A DNA stretch of 8,556 nt from an uncultured Bacteroidales bacterium (GCA_946415795.1 CAMKTW010000063.1:1-8556); one strand, 5' to 3'. Numbered from the stretch's first letter, positions 1 through 6,985 are shown. Numbers and translations are program-made. Notes: a model not told the origin generated them from the sequence alone.

Positions 1-707
1 ATAGTGGCCCCTAGATTAATAGTCGGAGAATATGACGAGGCCTTAATATCGTTCCTTTCATTGTATTGGTCAGCAATTGTATTCATCTGCGCTTCAGCTT
101 GATCCATCTTTTTTCCTTTGCCCGCTACCCTAATGATACCGATGGTTAAAAGGGCTGAACCTCCAGCAGCAATGGCGAGACCGCCAAAAATGTCTCCCTT
201 TTGTGCTTTGCTGTTATTATAATTACTACTATTGGCACTACTAACGGATAATAATGAACCTAGTCCCAACATAATAGCGCCTGGGATAATATGCCATTTA
301 CCTATCGCCCTACTCTTCCTAGCGTCATTATATTCTGTGCTTGCCTTACTGAAAGAAATATACTCTTCGGGGGTGAGAATAAGCTTTAATAAATCATCCG
401 GAATTTGATTATTCGTTGCGGCATCGTGCAAATCATCCCCGTCCACAAAAACAGCGGAAGGATACAGATCCGTACGACCACTTTCGTACTTAATAGATGT
501 GACCAATTTAAATGGTATCGTGCGTTCTGGACCATCACTCTCTTCCCACAAGCGGTACGTCACATTGGGTATTAACATTTGTGTTTCATCTATCTTCAGA
601 ACCTTGGCTTGGATGGTTGAGCCATCTTTAAGAGTAATCACATCCTGGCTATATACGGTTGTACCCAAGCAAACTAACACGACGAGAATAAAAAGTCTTT
701 TCATCAT
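1..707 (-). CDS. Secreted/membrane protein of unknown function, Bacteroidota type (3' end outside window)
   Basis: An open frame begins at the ATG at 707 (a second ATG at 704 is equally possible, giving MKRLF...) and runs 235 codons off the left edge without a stop. Residues 3-20 form a signal peptide (MKRLFILVVLVCLG) with likely cleavage around YSQ-D. The mature start, DVITLKDGSTIQAKV (22-36), followed by a GPERTIPF stretch and IKYESGRTD near residues 59-80, follows a pattern I know from many Bacteroidota exported proteins (D-x-I-x-L-x-x-G-x-x-I-x-A-K-V ... GP ... I-x-Y-x-x-G) whose role is unknown. Two hydrophobic segments at about 138-157 and 172-195 suggest membrane insertion, and a charged helix (KGKKMDQAEAQ) follows. 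The last visible residues, SPTINLGAT, resemble the C-termini of such proteins, so the stop is probably close. Codon use differs from the rest of the window: 13 TTA/CTA/TCA codons in 235, against one in the 507 codons of gpmI. No function is assigned. Confidence 0.8.
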   Translation of the reverse strand, partial: MMKRLFILVVLVCLGTTVYSQDVITLKDGSTIQAKVLKIDETQMLIPNVTYRLWEESDGPERTIPFKLVTSIKYESGRTDLYPSAVFVDGDDLHDAATNNQIPDDLLKLILTPEEYISFSKASTEYNDARKSRAIGKWHIIPGAIMLGLGSLLSVSSANSSNYNNSKAQKGDIFGGLAIAAGGSALLTIGIIRVAGKGKKMDQAEAQMNTIADQYNERNDIKASSYSPTINLGAT

Positions 708-743
708 AATGCGTGACTTAGAAGTTGTTTGATATATAATGGG

Positions 744-782
744 GTTCTCACAAAAGTACAAAGATTCAACTGATTACACAAA
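744..782 (-). promoter_or_regulatory. Bacteroidota-type promoter for the gene at 1-707
   Basis: Reading the minus strand, TTTG at 782-779 (-33 box) is followed after 20 nt by TACTTTTG at 758-751, a perfect match to the Bacteroidota -7 consensus TAnnTTTG with near-ideal spacing. Transcription would start at about 744-747, giving a leader of roughly 40 nt. No Shine-Dalgarno sequence precedes the ATG, as is usual in this phylum. The gene therefore appears to have its own promoter and does not depend on read-through from the operon to its right. Confidence 0.7.
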
Positions 783-927
783 CCATCACTGAACCTCATC
801 AGTACTTCCGTTATTTATAATACCATATTATATAAAACAAAGTAGCAGGCCCATAATAGAAACAACTTGGTCTACAGATTCCCTAGAGAAACTGCTGTGT
901 TTGTATTCGTCAATGAGGTGAAGCTTT
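783..927. other. AT-rich intergenic stretch with no recognisable content
   Basis: This part of the 353-bp gap between the two minus-strand genes is strongly AT-rich (17 G/C of 60 bases at 781-840). I see no plausible coding frame, tRNA-like fold or strong terminator. The only symmetry noted is a 7-bp inverted pair, ACCTCAT near 792-798 and ATGAGGT at 913-919, more than 100 bp apart and likely due to chance. It belongs compositionally to the left-hand block. Confidence 0.5.
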
Positions 928-946
928 CCGCGGCAAATCGCCGCGG
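928..946. repeat. Perfect 7-bp inverted repeat at the composition break
   Basis: CCGCGGC (928-934) and GCCGCGG (940-946) form a perfect 7-bp stem around the 5-nt loop AAATC. No T-run follows on either strand, so it is not a textbook intrinsic terminator. It lies 115 bp beyond the stop codon of the lipoprotein gene, far for a terminator of that operon, though it could still stabilise a transcript end. It sits exactly where the rsgA-like frame loses its homology, so it may be part of a junction or recombination site. Confidence 0.5.
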
Positions 947-1026
947 TGGATTCCGGCCAGATCAGCCCGGATCGCTACTACTCCTACCTCGGGATGCTTG
1001 AGGAGGAAACAAGTATCGGTAGGTAG
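937..1026 (+). pseudogene. rsgA: 3' remnant of rsgA (ribosome small-subunit-dependent GTPase A), 5' part missing
   Basis: On the + strand, the frame from 937 to the TAG at 1024-1026 reads IAAVDSGQISPDRYYSYLG followed by MLEEETSIGR. This matches the pattern at the extreme C-terminus of RsgA, the circularly permuted GTPase that assists late 30S assembly: A-V-x-x-G-x-I-x-x-x-R-Y-x-x-Y-L-x-L-L-E, just after the zinc-binding Cys/His module. Upstream the frame reads FPRQ and reaches a TGA at 919-921. The expected E-P-G-C-A-V and the zinc ligands are absent, and I do not find them in the other two + frames just upstream, so a simple frameshift does not explain the loss. About 28 of roughly 300 residues remain, with no plausible start codon. 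The fragment is GC-rich like the right-hand genes and converges on the lipoprotein gene. The identification rests on a short motif recalled from memory and needs a homology search. Confidence 0.6.
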
Positions 1027-1060
1027 ATGAGTAATGGACAGTTTAATCTGTAAGCCGCTA

Positions 1061-1486
1061 CTATTTCTTGAAAAGCTCGATGTAGTACTCTTCGTCGTCG
1101 GCCAGTTCGTGGAAATAAATTGTCATCTCTTTTTTGGAGACTTCTGCGTCGGTAATGACTATTTTTACCCACCGGCCTTCGAATATCTCATGGCTGTCGT
1201 CTATGACATTGAAAACGTCAAAGGTGATTACGCCCTCTTTGGCGTTATATTCGTACAGTCCAGAACCCAACAGGTCACCGTCCATATAGAAGCCTGCCCA
1301 GTCGGGCTCTTCAAATGTCATGGCAAAGGTCCCGTGCTCGCTGACCCATTCTGTGCCAAACAGCTTGGAATTGTCGTTGTCGTCGTAAATGTCGGGATCG
1401 CAGGCGCTCAGGCCAAGAAGCAGAACAGATACAATAGCAAGCCTCAGGATAGGGCGGATAATAATGGAAGAATTGGCAGGTTTCAT
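1061..1486 (-). CDS. Small acidic lipoprotein, probably surface-exported; function unknown
   Basis: The product is 141 residues. A basic, hydrophobic N-terminus (R11, R15, then a core to L26) ends in the lipobox L-S-A-C, so Cys29 should be lipidated by Lgt and the signal removed by signal peptidase II. The residues right after the cysteine, DPDIYDDNDN, are very acidic, like the lipoprotein export signal that sends Bacteroidota lipoproteins to the cell surface. The mature ~113 residues are rich in alternating hydrophobic/aromatic strands (GTEWVSEHGTFAMTF, GLYEYNAKEGVITFDV, GRWVKIVIT, KKEMTIYF), suggesting a small all-beta, perhaps lipocalin-like domain; that fold is inference. The start lies 21 bp after the dnaE stop with no obvious promoter between, so it is probably the last gene of the gpmI-dnaE transcript. 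I do not recognise a named family. Confidence 0.8.
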   Translation of the reverse strand: MKPANSSIIIRPILRLAIVSVLLLGLSACDPDIYDDNDNSKLFGTEWVSEHGTFAMTFEEPDWAGFYMDGDLLGSGLYEYNAKEGVITFDVFNVIDDSHEIFEGRWVKIVITDAEVSKKEMTIYFHELADDEEYYIELFKK

Positions 1487-1507
1487 AGTAATTCTAATGG
1501 GTTGATT

Positions 1508-4500
1508 CTAAATATGATATTCCAGCCCGTGTTCCGCCAGGAAGTCCAGCAGGGGCTGCTCAGGGCTGACAAGGAATTTGCGTGAGAAGAATTCGACTTC
1601 ACGCTTCTTTGCGTCGTCGAAAATGCGGACATAGAGCCGCGCGTGGCCGTGGTTCTTCTTGCAGACTTTGGCGAATTCTTTCTGGAAGTCTTCGGTGAGT
1701 ATCTCTACCGGAATACTCACGTGGAACTCTTTCACACGGGTGTCCTTGAGGTTGGCCAGCAGCACCATATCTTTTATCAGGAGCTTGTACACCAGGCCGC
1801 GCTTTTCCCCGTCTCCGGAGCCGCGGTCGCCCTTGTCGTAACGCTGTTCCGTGACGCAGGTGATAAGCAGCGGGGTGTTGGGCTGAGTATATTTCATATA
1901 GTTCTCGTAGTCCTTGCCAAACAGGGCAAACTCAAACGAACCCGAGAAATCTTCTATCGTGAACTTGCAGAAGGGGCGGTTGTTGCGGGTGGTCCTGGTT
2001 TCACAGGCGGTCACTATGCCGGCGATAATATATTGTTTTCCCAGCACCGACTTATCCAGCTTAAGCTTTCCCTCCTGTACCTGTTTGGCCTCCTCCTCAA
2101 TGGCATTGTCCACTTCGCCCAGATGGCTTACGGTGCAGTTTGAGAAGGTATCTACCTCAAAACGGTACATATCCAGCGGGTGTGCGCTTAGATACATCCC
2201 CACGACCTCTTTCTCTTTCTTGAGTATCTCCATCCGGTTTTCTTCGGTTACCGCGGGGAATTCCGGGCGGACAGGCTTCAGCTCCTCCATTTCACCGAAG
2301 AGTGAGAAGGCGCTGTTAAGGGCGCTGTTGTGATATTTGGATGCGTAGCTTATCACGGAGTCGATGAACGGTTCTCCCTTTGCAGTGAAGGCGAAATACT
2401 GGCTGCGTGAAGCCTCCTGGAAACTGTCAAACGCACCGGCGCTGACAAGGCTTTCCAGCACTTTGCGGTTGAGGGTGGTGTTGGGAACACGCTCCACAAA
2501 GTCGAAGAAATCTATGAAGGCGCCACCAGTCTGACGGATCTTGATAATCTCGTTGATGACGTTGGGCCCTACCCCTTTGATGCCGCCCATACCAAAGCGG
2601 ATGGCCCCCGCCTTGTTCACGGTGAATTCGGTGAAGCTCTCGTTGATATCGGGGCCGAGCACCGTGATTCTGGAGCGGCGGCAGTCCTCCATCAGCTTTG
2701 CAATCTCATCCATATTGTTGAGATTGCAGCTCATATTGGCGGCGAAAAACTCGGCGGGATAGTGTGCCTTGATCCAGCCCGTCTGGTAGCTGACCCAGGC
2801 ATAGCAGGTGGCGTGGGACTTGTTGAAGGCATATTGTGCGAACTTCTCCCAGTCCTTCCATATCTTGTCCAGTATCTTCTCCGGATGGCCGTTGGCAATA
2901 CCACCCTCCATAAACTTGCTCTTGAGCCCCTGCAGCGTCTCTATCTGCTTCTTTCCCATCGCCTTGCGCAAGGTGTCGGCCTGACCCTTGGTGAATCCAG
3001 CCAGTTTCTGGCTCAGAAGCATCACCTGCTCCTGATATACAGTAATGCCGTAGGTATCCTTCAGGTACTCCTCCATCTCGGGGAGGTCGTATTCAATAGG
3101 CTGGCGCCCCAGCTTACGGTCCACAAAGTCCGGAATGTAGTCCATAGGTCCGGGACGGTAGAGGGCGTTCATCGCAATCAGGTCCTCAAAACGCTCGGGG
3201 TGTAGCTTTTGCAGCCAGGTGCGCATACCGTCGCTCTCAAACTGGAACACGGCGGTGGTGTCACCGCGCCCGTAAAGGTCTAGCGTAAGCTTGTCGTCAA
3301 TGGGGATCTTCTCGATGTCGATATCTTCCCCGTGGCCCGCCTTTATCAGGTCCAGGGCCTTGTGTATGATGGAGAGGGTATTGAGCCCCAGGAAGTCCAT
3401 CTTTAGCATACCGACGTCCTCAATGTAGTGGCCGTCGTATTGCGAGGTGCAGAGATCCTTGCCGCTCTTGTCCTTGGAGAGGCAGACGGGGATGAAGTCA
3501 CCTATCTCTCCGGGGCCGATGATGGTGGCGCAGGCGTGCTGGCCGACCTGCTGTATGCACCCCTCCAGCTTTTCGGCATAATAAAGAACCTCTTTGACCA
3601 GGTCGCTGCCGTTCTCCAGCTCGTTTTTGAACTCCGGAACCAGTCGATAACAATTGGCCAGGGTGATTTTTACATCGACATCCTCTTTGCCCACCTGGAA
3701 GGTCTGACCATCCTCCTCGACCCTCTTGAAGCCGGGTTTGAGCTCGTCCAGCTTGGGATTGAAGGGATACTTTCTCTCTTTCTTCTCGCTGAGGCGGTCA
3801 GGCACCATCTTGCTCAGGCGGTTGGACTCGTCCAGGCTCAGCTGGCTGATGCGGGCCACATTCTTGATGGCTCCCTTGGCCGCCATAGTGCCAAAGGTGA
3901 TTACGCGCGACACGTGCGACACTCCATAGGTCTTCTCTACATATTCGTGGGCGTAATCGAGATTCTCAAAATCCACATCTATATCAGGCATCGAAATCCG
4001 GTCGGGATTGAGAAAACGCTCAAACAGCAACTGATATTTGATGGGGTCCAGATTGGTGATACCCAGGCAGTAAGCCACCACGCTCCCGGCGGCCGAACCG
4101 CGCCCGGGCCCCACAAGGTCGCCCGCCGCACGGCAGGCGGCGATATAATCCTGAACAATCAGGAAGTAGTCGGGGAAACCCATACGTGCGATGGTCTTGA
4201 GCTCGAAATCTATGCGGGATACCTGCTCTTCTGTGAGATTGTCGCCGTAACGCTTATGCGCTCCCTGATATGTCAGATGGCACAGATACGCCACCGACTT
4301 GCAGAATTCGTCGCCCCGGTATGTGCGGCTGATTTCCTCGCCGGTTTTCTTATCTCTTTTAATCTCCCACTTGCCCTCTTCTATAACCTCTTTGTATTTC
4401 TCCAGCTGGTTGCCGATATCTGCCAGGAAGACCGGGTCGATATTGAACTTGGGGAGGATATGTCCGCGGTCAATCTTATACTGTTCCACCTTGCCGGCAA

Positions 4501-5371
4501 TCTCCAGCGTCGTAGCGAGGGCCTCCGGATGGTCCGGGAAAAGCGCCGCCATCTCCTCTTCGGATTTGATGTATTCCTGCTGGGTGTAGTGCAGGCGCTT
4601 TGTGTCTGTAACGTTAGCATTGGTGGTGAGGCAGATTAGGCGGTCGTGTACCGGGCCGTCCTCCTTCATAATGAAGTGGGCGTCGTTGGTTGCGACTGTC
4701 TTCACACCGTGCTTTGCGGCCAACTCGAATATCTTTCCGTTGACCTTGCCCTGGTCTTCATAAACCCGGATAATCTCGCGGTAAACCTCAGGGTCCAGAC
4801 CCTGCAGCTCCGTCTTGTGGAGCATTACCTCCAGATAATAGTCCTCCCCGAACACCCGCTTATGCCACTCGATAGCCTCTTCTGCCGCATTGATATTGTC
4901 TGCCAGTATATTCTGTGATATCTCCCCCGCAAGGCAGGCAGAACAGCATATCAGGTTCTCGTGATACTTCTCGACTATCTCGTGGGTCACACGCGGTTTG
5001 TAGTATTTGCCCTCCATATGGCCTATGGATACAATCTTCATAAGATTCCTGTACCCTTCGTAGTTCTTGGCCAGAAGTATCAGGTGGTAGTAGCTGCGGT
5101 GCTCCGGATCTTTGAGGCGGTGGTCGTAATGACGGGTGACATATACCTCGCAGCCGATTATGGGCTTGACTATCAGGTTACCTTCCCCGTCGAGGTTGTC
5201 TTTACCGTACGCGTGCTTGAAAAACTCCTTCACACCATACATATTGCCGTGGTCCGTGATGGCGATGGCGGGCATATCCAGTTCCCGGGCGCGTGCAAAG
5301 AGCTTCTTGATGGAGCTCAGGCCGTCAAGGATGGAGTACTGGGTGTGGACGTGAAGGTGTACGAAAGACAT
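1508..5371 (-). CDS. dnaE: DNA polymerase III subunit alpha (replicative polymerase)
   Basis: This 1287-residue protein is a full-length DnaE, the catalytic subunit that extends both strands at the replication fork. The N-terminal PHP domain (about 3-290) opens with HLHVHT and carries all nine expected metal ligands: H7, H9, D16, H41, E75, H96, C146, D230 and H232. The C-family polymerase core follows: GPGRGSAAGS at 421-430, catalytic PDIDVDFE at 462-469 (D463, D465), and the third aspartate D659 in KMDFLGL, with FQFESDGM and ALYRPGPMDY downstream. A helix-hairpin-helix (FGMGGIKGVGP) lies near 926-936 and an OB-fold at about 1113-1202. The likely internal clamp-binding site is AFSLF (1021-1025), lacking the usual glutamine. 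No DnaQ-type exonuclease domain is fused, as expected for DnaE rather than PolC. The start at 5371 is fixed by the conserved N-terminus and lies 6 bp after the gpmI stop, indicating co-transcription and possibly translational coupling. Confidence 0.97.
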   Translation of the reverse strand: MSFVHLHVHTQYSILDGLSSIKKLFARARELDMPAIAITDHGNMYGVKEFFKHAYGKDNLDGEGNLIVKPIIGCEVYVTRHYDHRLKDPEHRSYYHLILLAKNYEGYRNLMKIVSIGHMEGKYYKPRVTHEIVEKYHENLICCSACLAGEISQNILADNINAAEEAIEWHKRVFGEDYYLEVMLHKTELQGLDPEVYREIIRVYEDQGKVNGKIFELAAKHGVKTVATNDAHFIMKEDGPVHDRLICLTTNANVTDTKRLHYTQQEYIKSEEEMAALFPDHPEALATTLEIAGKVEQYKIDRGHILPKFNIDPVFLADIGNQLEKYKEVIEEGKWEIKRDKKTGEEISRTYRGDEFCKSVAYLCHLTYQGAHKRYGDNLTEEQVSRIDFELKTIARMGFPDYFLIVQDYIAACRAAGDLVGPGRGSAAGSVVAYCLGITNLDPIKYQLLFERFLNPDRISMPDIDVDFENLDYAHEYVEKTYGVSHVSRVITFGTMAAKGAIKNVARISQLSLDESNRLSKMVPDRLSEKKERKYPFNPKLDELKPGFKRVEEDGQTFQVGKEDVDVKITLANCYRLVPEFKNELENGSDLVKEVLYYAEKLEGCIQQVGQHACATIIGPGEIGDFIPVCLSKDKSGKDLCTSQYDGHYIEDVGMLKMDFLGLNTLSIIHKALDLIKAGHGEDIDIEKIPIDDKLTLDLYGRGDTTAVFQFESDGMRTWLQKLHPERFEDLIAMNALYRPGPMDYIPDFVDRKLGRQPIEYDLPEMEEYLKDTYGITVYQEQVMLLSQKLAGFTKGQADTLRKAMGKKQIETLQGLKSKFMEGGIANGHPEKILDKIWKDWEKFAQYAFNKSHATCYAWVSYQTGWIKAHYPAEFFAANMSCNLNNMDEIAKLMEDCRRSRITVLGPDINESFTEFTVNKAGAIRFGMGGIKGVGPNVINEIIKIRQTGGAFIDFFDFVERVPNTTLNRKVLESLVSAGAFDSFQEASRSQYFAFTAKGEPFIDSVISYASKYHNSALNSAFSLFGEMEELKPVRPEFPAVTEENRMEILKKEKEVVGMYLSAHPLDMYRFEVDTFSNCTVSHLGEVDNAIEEEAKQVQEGKLKLDKSVLGKQYIIAGIVTACETRTTRNNRPFCKFTIEDFSGSFEFALFGKDYENYMKYTQPNTPLLITCVTEQRYDKGDRGSGDGEKRGLVYKLLIKDMVLLANLKDTRVKEFHVSIPVEILTEDFQKEFAKVCKKNHGHARLYVRIFDDAKKREVEFFSRKFLVSPEQPLLDFLAEHGLEYHI

Positions 5372-5377
5372 AGGCGG

Positions 5378-6901
5378 CTAGAAGCTGATCAGGGATTCTC
5401 CGGTCATCTCTGCGGGCTGGGGAATGCCCATCAGCGTCAGCATCGTGGGGGCTATGTCGGCCAGGCGGCCGTCTTTCACGCTCTTCACGTCATCATCCAC
5501 AACCACAAACTGAACCTTGTTGAGGGAGTGGGCGGTGTTGGGACTGCCGTCGGGATTGACTGCGTTGTCGGCATTGCCGTGGTCGGCGGTAATCAGCACG
5601 CTGTAGCCGTGCTCGCGGGCAACCTCTACAACCTTCCCCGTGAGTTCATCTATGGTCTTGACTGCCTTGCAGATAGCGTCATATACGCCAGTGTGGCCAA
5701 CCATATCACCGTTGGCAAAGTTAAGGATTACCATCTGGTGTTTCTCCGTCTTGAGGTCGGCCATCAGCGCCTCAGCCACTTCAGGCGCGCTCATCTCGGG
5801 CTGCAGGTCGTAGGTTGCGACCTTCGGGGAATTGATGAGGATGCGGTCTTCGTTCTCGAACGGAGCTTCGCGTCCGCCATTGAAGAAGAAGGTCACGTGG
5901 GCGTATTTTTCTGTCTCGGCGATGCGGAGCTGACTCAAACCGGCGGCGGCCACGGTCTCGCCCAGGGTCTTCTGCACGTTCTCCTTGTCAAAGAGAATGT
6001 GAAGCCCGGTGAACTTGTCGTCGTAGGGGGTCAGGCAGCAGTAGTAGAGGGGAATGGTATGCATCCCGGCCTCGGGCATATCCTGCTGGGTGAGGACGTT
6101 GGTTATTTCGCGGGCGCGGTCGTTGCGGAAGTTAAAGAAGATAACGGCGTCGCCCTCCCTGACGGTGGCCACTGGTTTGCCGTCGGAGCCCACCACGCAG
6201 ATGGGTTTGATGAATTCATCGGTGACGCCCTCGTCATAGGACTCCTGAATAGCCTGTACAGCGCTTGTCGCCTTTTTTCCTATGCCATTGACTATCAGGT
6301 CATATCCCTCTTTTACGCGCTCCCAGCGCTTGTCGCGGTCCATCGTGTAATAGCGGCCGATCACGCTTGCAACTTTTCCGGTGGTCGACGCCATCTTCTG
6401 CTCCAGTTCCTCCACAAAGCCCTTGCCACTGCGGGGGTCGCAGTCACGGCCGTCCATCAGACAGTGGACATATACCTTATCCAGGCCCTCCTGTTTTGCT
6501 ACGGAGAGGAATTCGTACAGGTGGTTCAGAGAACTGTGTACGCCGCCATGGCTGGTCAGGCCCATAAAATGCAGCGATTTGCCGCTATTCTTCACATAGT
6601 CATAAGCAGCAGCGATCTCTTTGTTTGCCAGAAGCTTGTGTTCGCGGCAAGCCATATTGATCTTTACCAGGTCCTGATATACGATGCGGCCGCCGCCGAT
6701 GTTCAGGTGCCCCACCTCACTGTTGCCCATCTGGCCGTCGGGCAGGCCGACATCTTCTCCGCAGGCGCTAAGGTGCGAAAACGGATATTTTGCACGGAGG
6801 GCGTCGATGTTCGGCTGCCCCTGGGTGTATATTGCATTGCTGTGGTCTTTCTTACCTTCTCCCCAGCCGTCAAGAATCATCAATAATACCTTCTTGTTCA
6901 T
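5378..6901 (-). CDS. gpmI: 2,3-bisphosphoglycerate-independent phosphoglycerate mutase
   Basis: This cytoplasmic enzyme interconverts 3- and 2-phosphoglycerate in lower glycolysis and gluconeogenesis through a phosphoserine intermediate and two metal ions, usually Mn. At 507 residues it has the family's normal length. Visible active-site elements are D11 in ILDGWG, catalytic S61 in GNSEVGHLNIG, H122 in SHGGVHSS, R152-D153 in GRDCDP, R259/R262 in NFRNDRARE, K332, D399 and H403 in ANGDMVGHTG, D440-H441 in TADHGNAD, and H458 in NTAHS. These cover the two metal sites and the phosphate pocket, so the enzyme should be active. The stretch after H458 reads SLNKVQF where many relatives have N-P-V-P, a small departure. 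The start is fixed by the conserved MNKKVLLMILDGWG. It is the first gene of the unit with dnaE and is divergent from rnr. Only one TTA/CTA/TCA codon (TTA at codon 6) is used. Confidence 0.97.
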   Translation of the reverse strand: MNKKVLLMILDGWGEGKKDHSNAIYTQGQPNIDALRAKYPFSHLSACGEDVGLPDGQMGNSEVGHLNIGGGRIVYQDLVKINMACREHKLLANKEIAAAYDYVKNSGKSLHFMGLTSHGGVHSSLNHLYEFLSVAKQEGLDKVYVHCLMDGRDCDPRSGKGFVEELEQKMASTTGKVASVIGRYYTMDRDKRWERVKEGYDLIVNGIGKKATSAVQAIQESYDEGVTDEFIKPICVVGSDGKPVATVREGDAVIFFNFRNDRAREITNVLTQQDMPEAGMHTIPLYYCCLTPYDDKFTGLHILFDKENVQKTLGETVAAAGLSQLRIAETEKYAHVTFFFNGGREAPFENEDRILINSPKVATYDLQPEMSAPEVAEALMADLKTEKHQMVILNFANGDMVGHTGVYDAICKAVKTIDELTGKVVEVAREHGYSVLITADHGNADNAVNPDGSPNTAHSLNKVQFVVVDDDVKSVKDGRLADIAPTMLTLMGIPQPAEMTGESLISF

Positions 6902-6942
6902 TCTTCAGTCAAATTATGAATTAAAATACGTCAGATATTTGT

Positions 6943-6950
6943 TACTTTTG
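6943..6950 (+). promoter_or_regulatory. Putative -7 box of the rnr promoter
   Basis: TACTTTTG perfectly matches TAnnTTTG and is identical to the -7 box in front of the gene at 1-707. At the expected distance upstream (about 6920-6923) there is no TTTG, so the -33 element is weak. Transcription would start near 6954-6957, giving a leader of about 40 nt before the rnr ATG. Confidence 0.55.
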
Positions 6951-6977
6951 TGTAATAAACACTATAAGCAGATTCGA

Positions 6978-6985
6978 CAAAGGTA
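6978..6985 (-). promoter_or_regulatory. Putative -7 box of the gpmI-dnaE operon promoter
   Basis: On the minus strand these bases read TACCTTTG, a perfect TAnnTTTG match. The -33 position would fall inside the first codons of rnr (around 7006-7009), where I see no good TTTG; a TTTG occurs at 7015-7012, somewhat too far away. If used, it gives a leader of about 70 nt before the gpmI ATG and makes the two divergent promoters overlap. Confidence 0.45.

Noticed and set aside
844..896. AGCAG/CTGCT pair as a possible hairpin
   Set aside because: Five base pairs with a loop of more than 40 nt; expected by chance.
1027..1060. Small inverted repeat ACAG-TTTAAT-CTGT as a possible bidirectional terminator between the rsgA end and the lipoprotein gene
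   Set aside because: Only four base pairs, no GC-rich stem and no T-run; too weak to annotate.
1034..1585. A 183-codon open frame on the + strand opposite the lipoprotein gene
   Set aside because: The minus-strand frame has a signal peptide, lipobox and plausible mature domain and fits the operon. The + frame shows no such features and overlaps the conserved end of dnaE.
3428..4639. A 403-codon open frame on the + strand inside dnaE, with similar ones at 1643-2143 and 2762-3205
   Set aside because: All are codon-aligned antisense shadows of dnaE, explained by the same avoidance of TTA/CTA/TCA codons, and have no family resemblance.
4961..6886. A 641-codon open frame on the + strand across gpmI and the start of dnaE
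   Set aside because: It is codon-aligned antisense to both genes, which share the same frame modulo 3. It stays open because the sense strand almost never uses TTA, CTA or TCA here; it ends at the TTA that is gpmI codon 6. The protein shows no recognisable domain.
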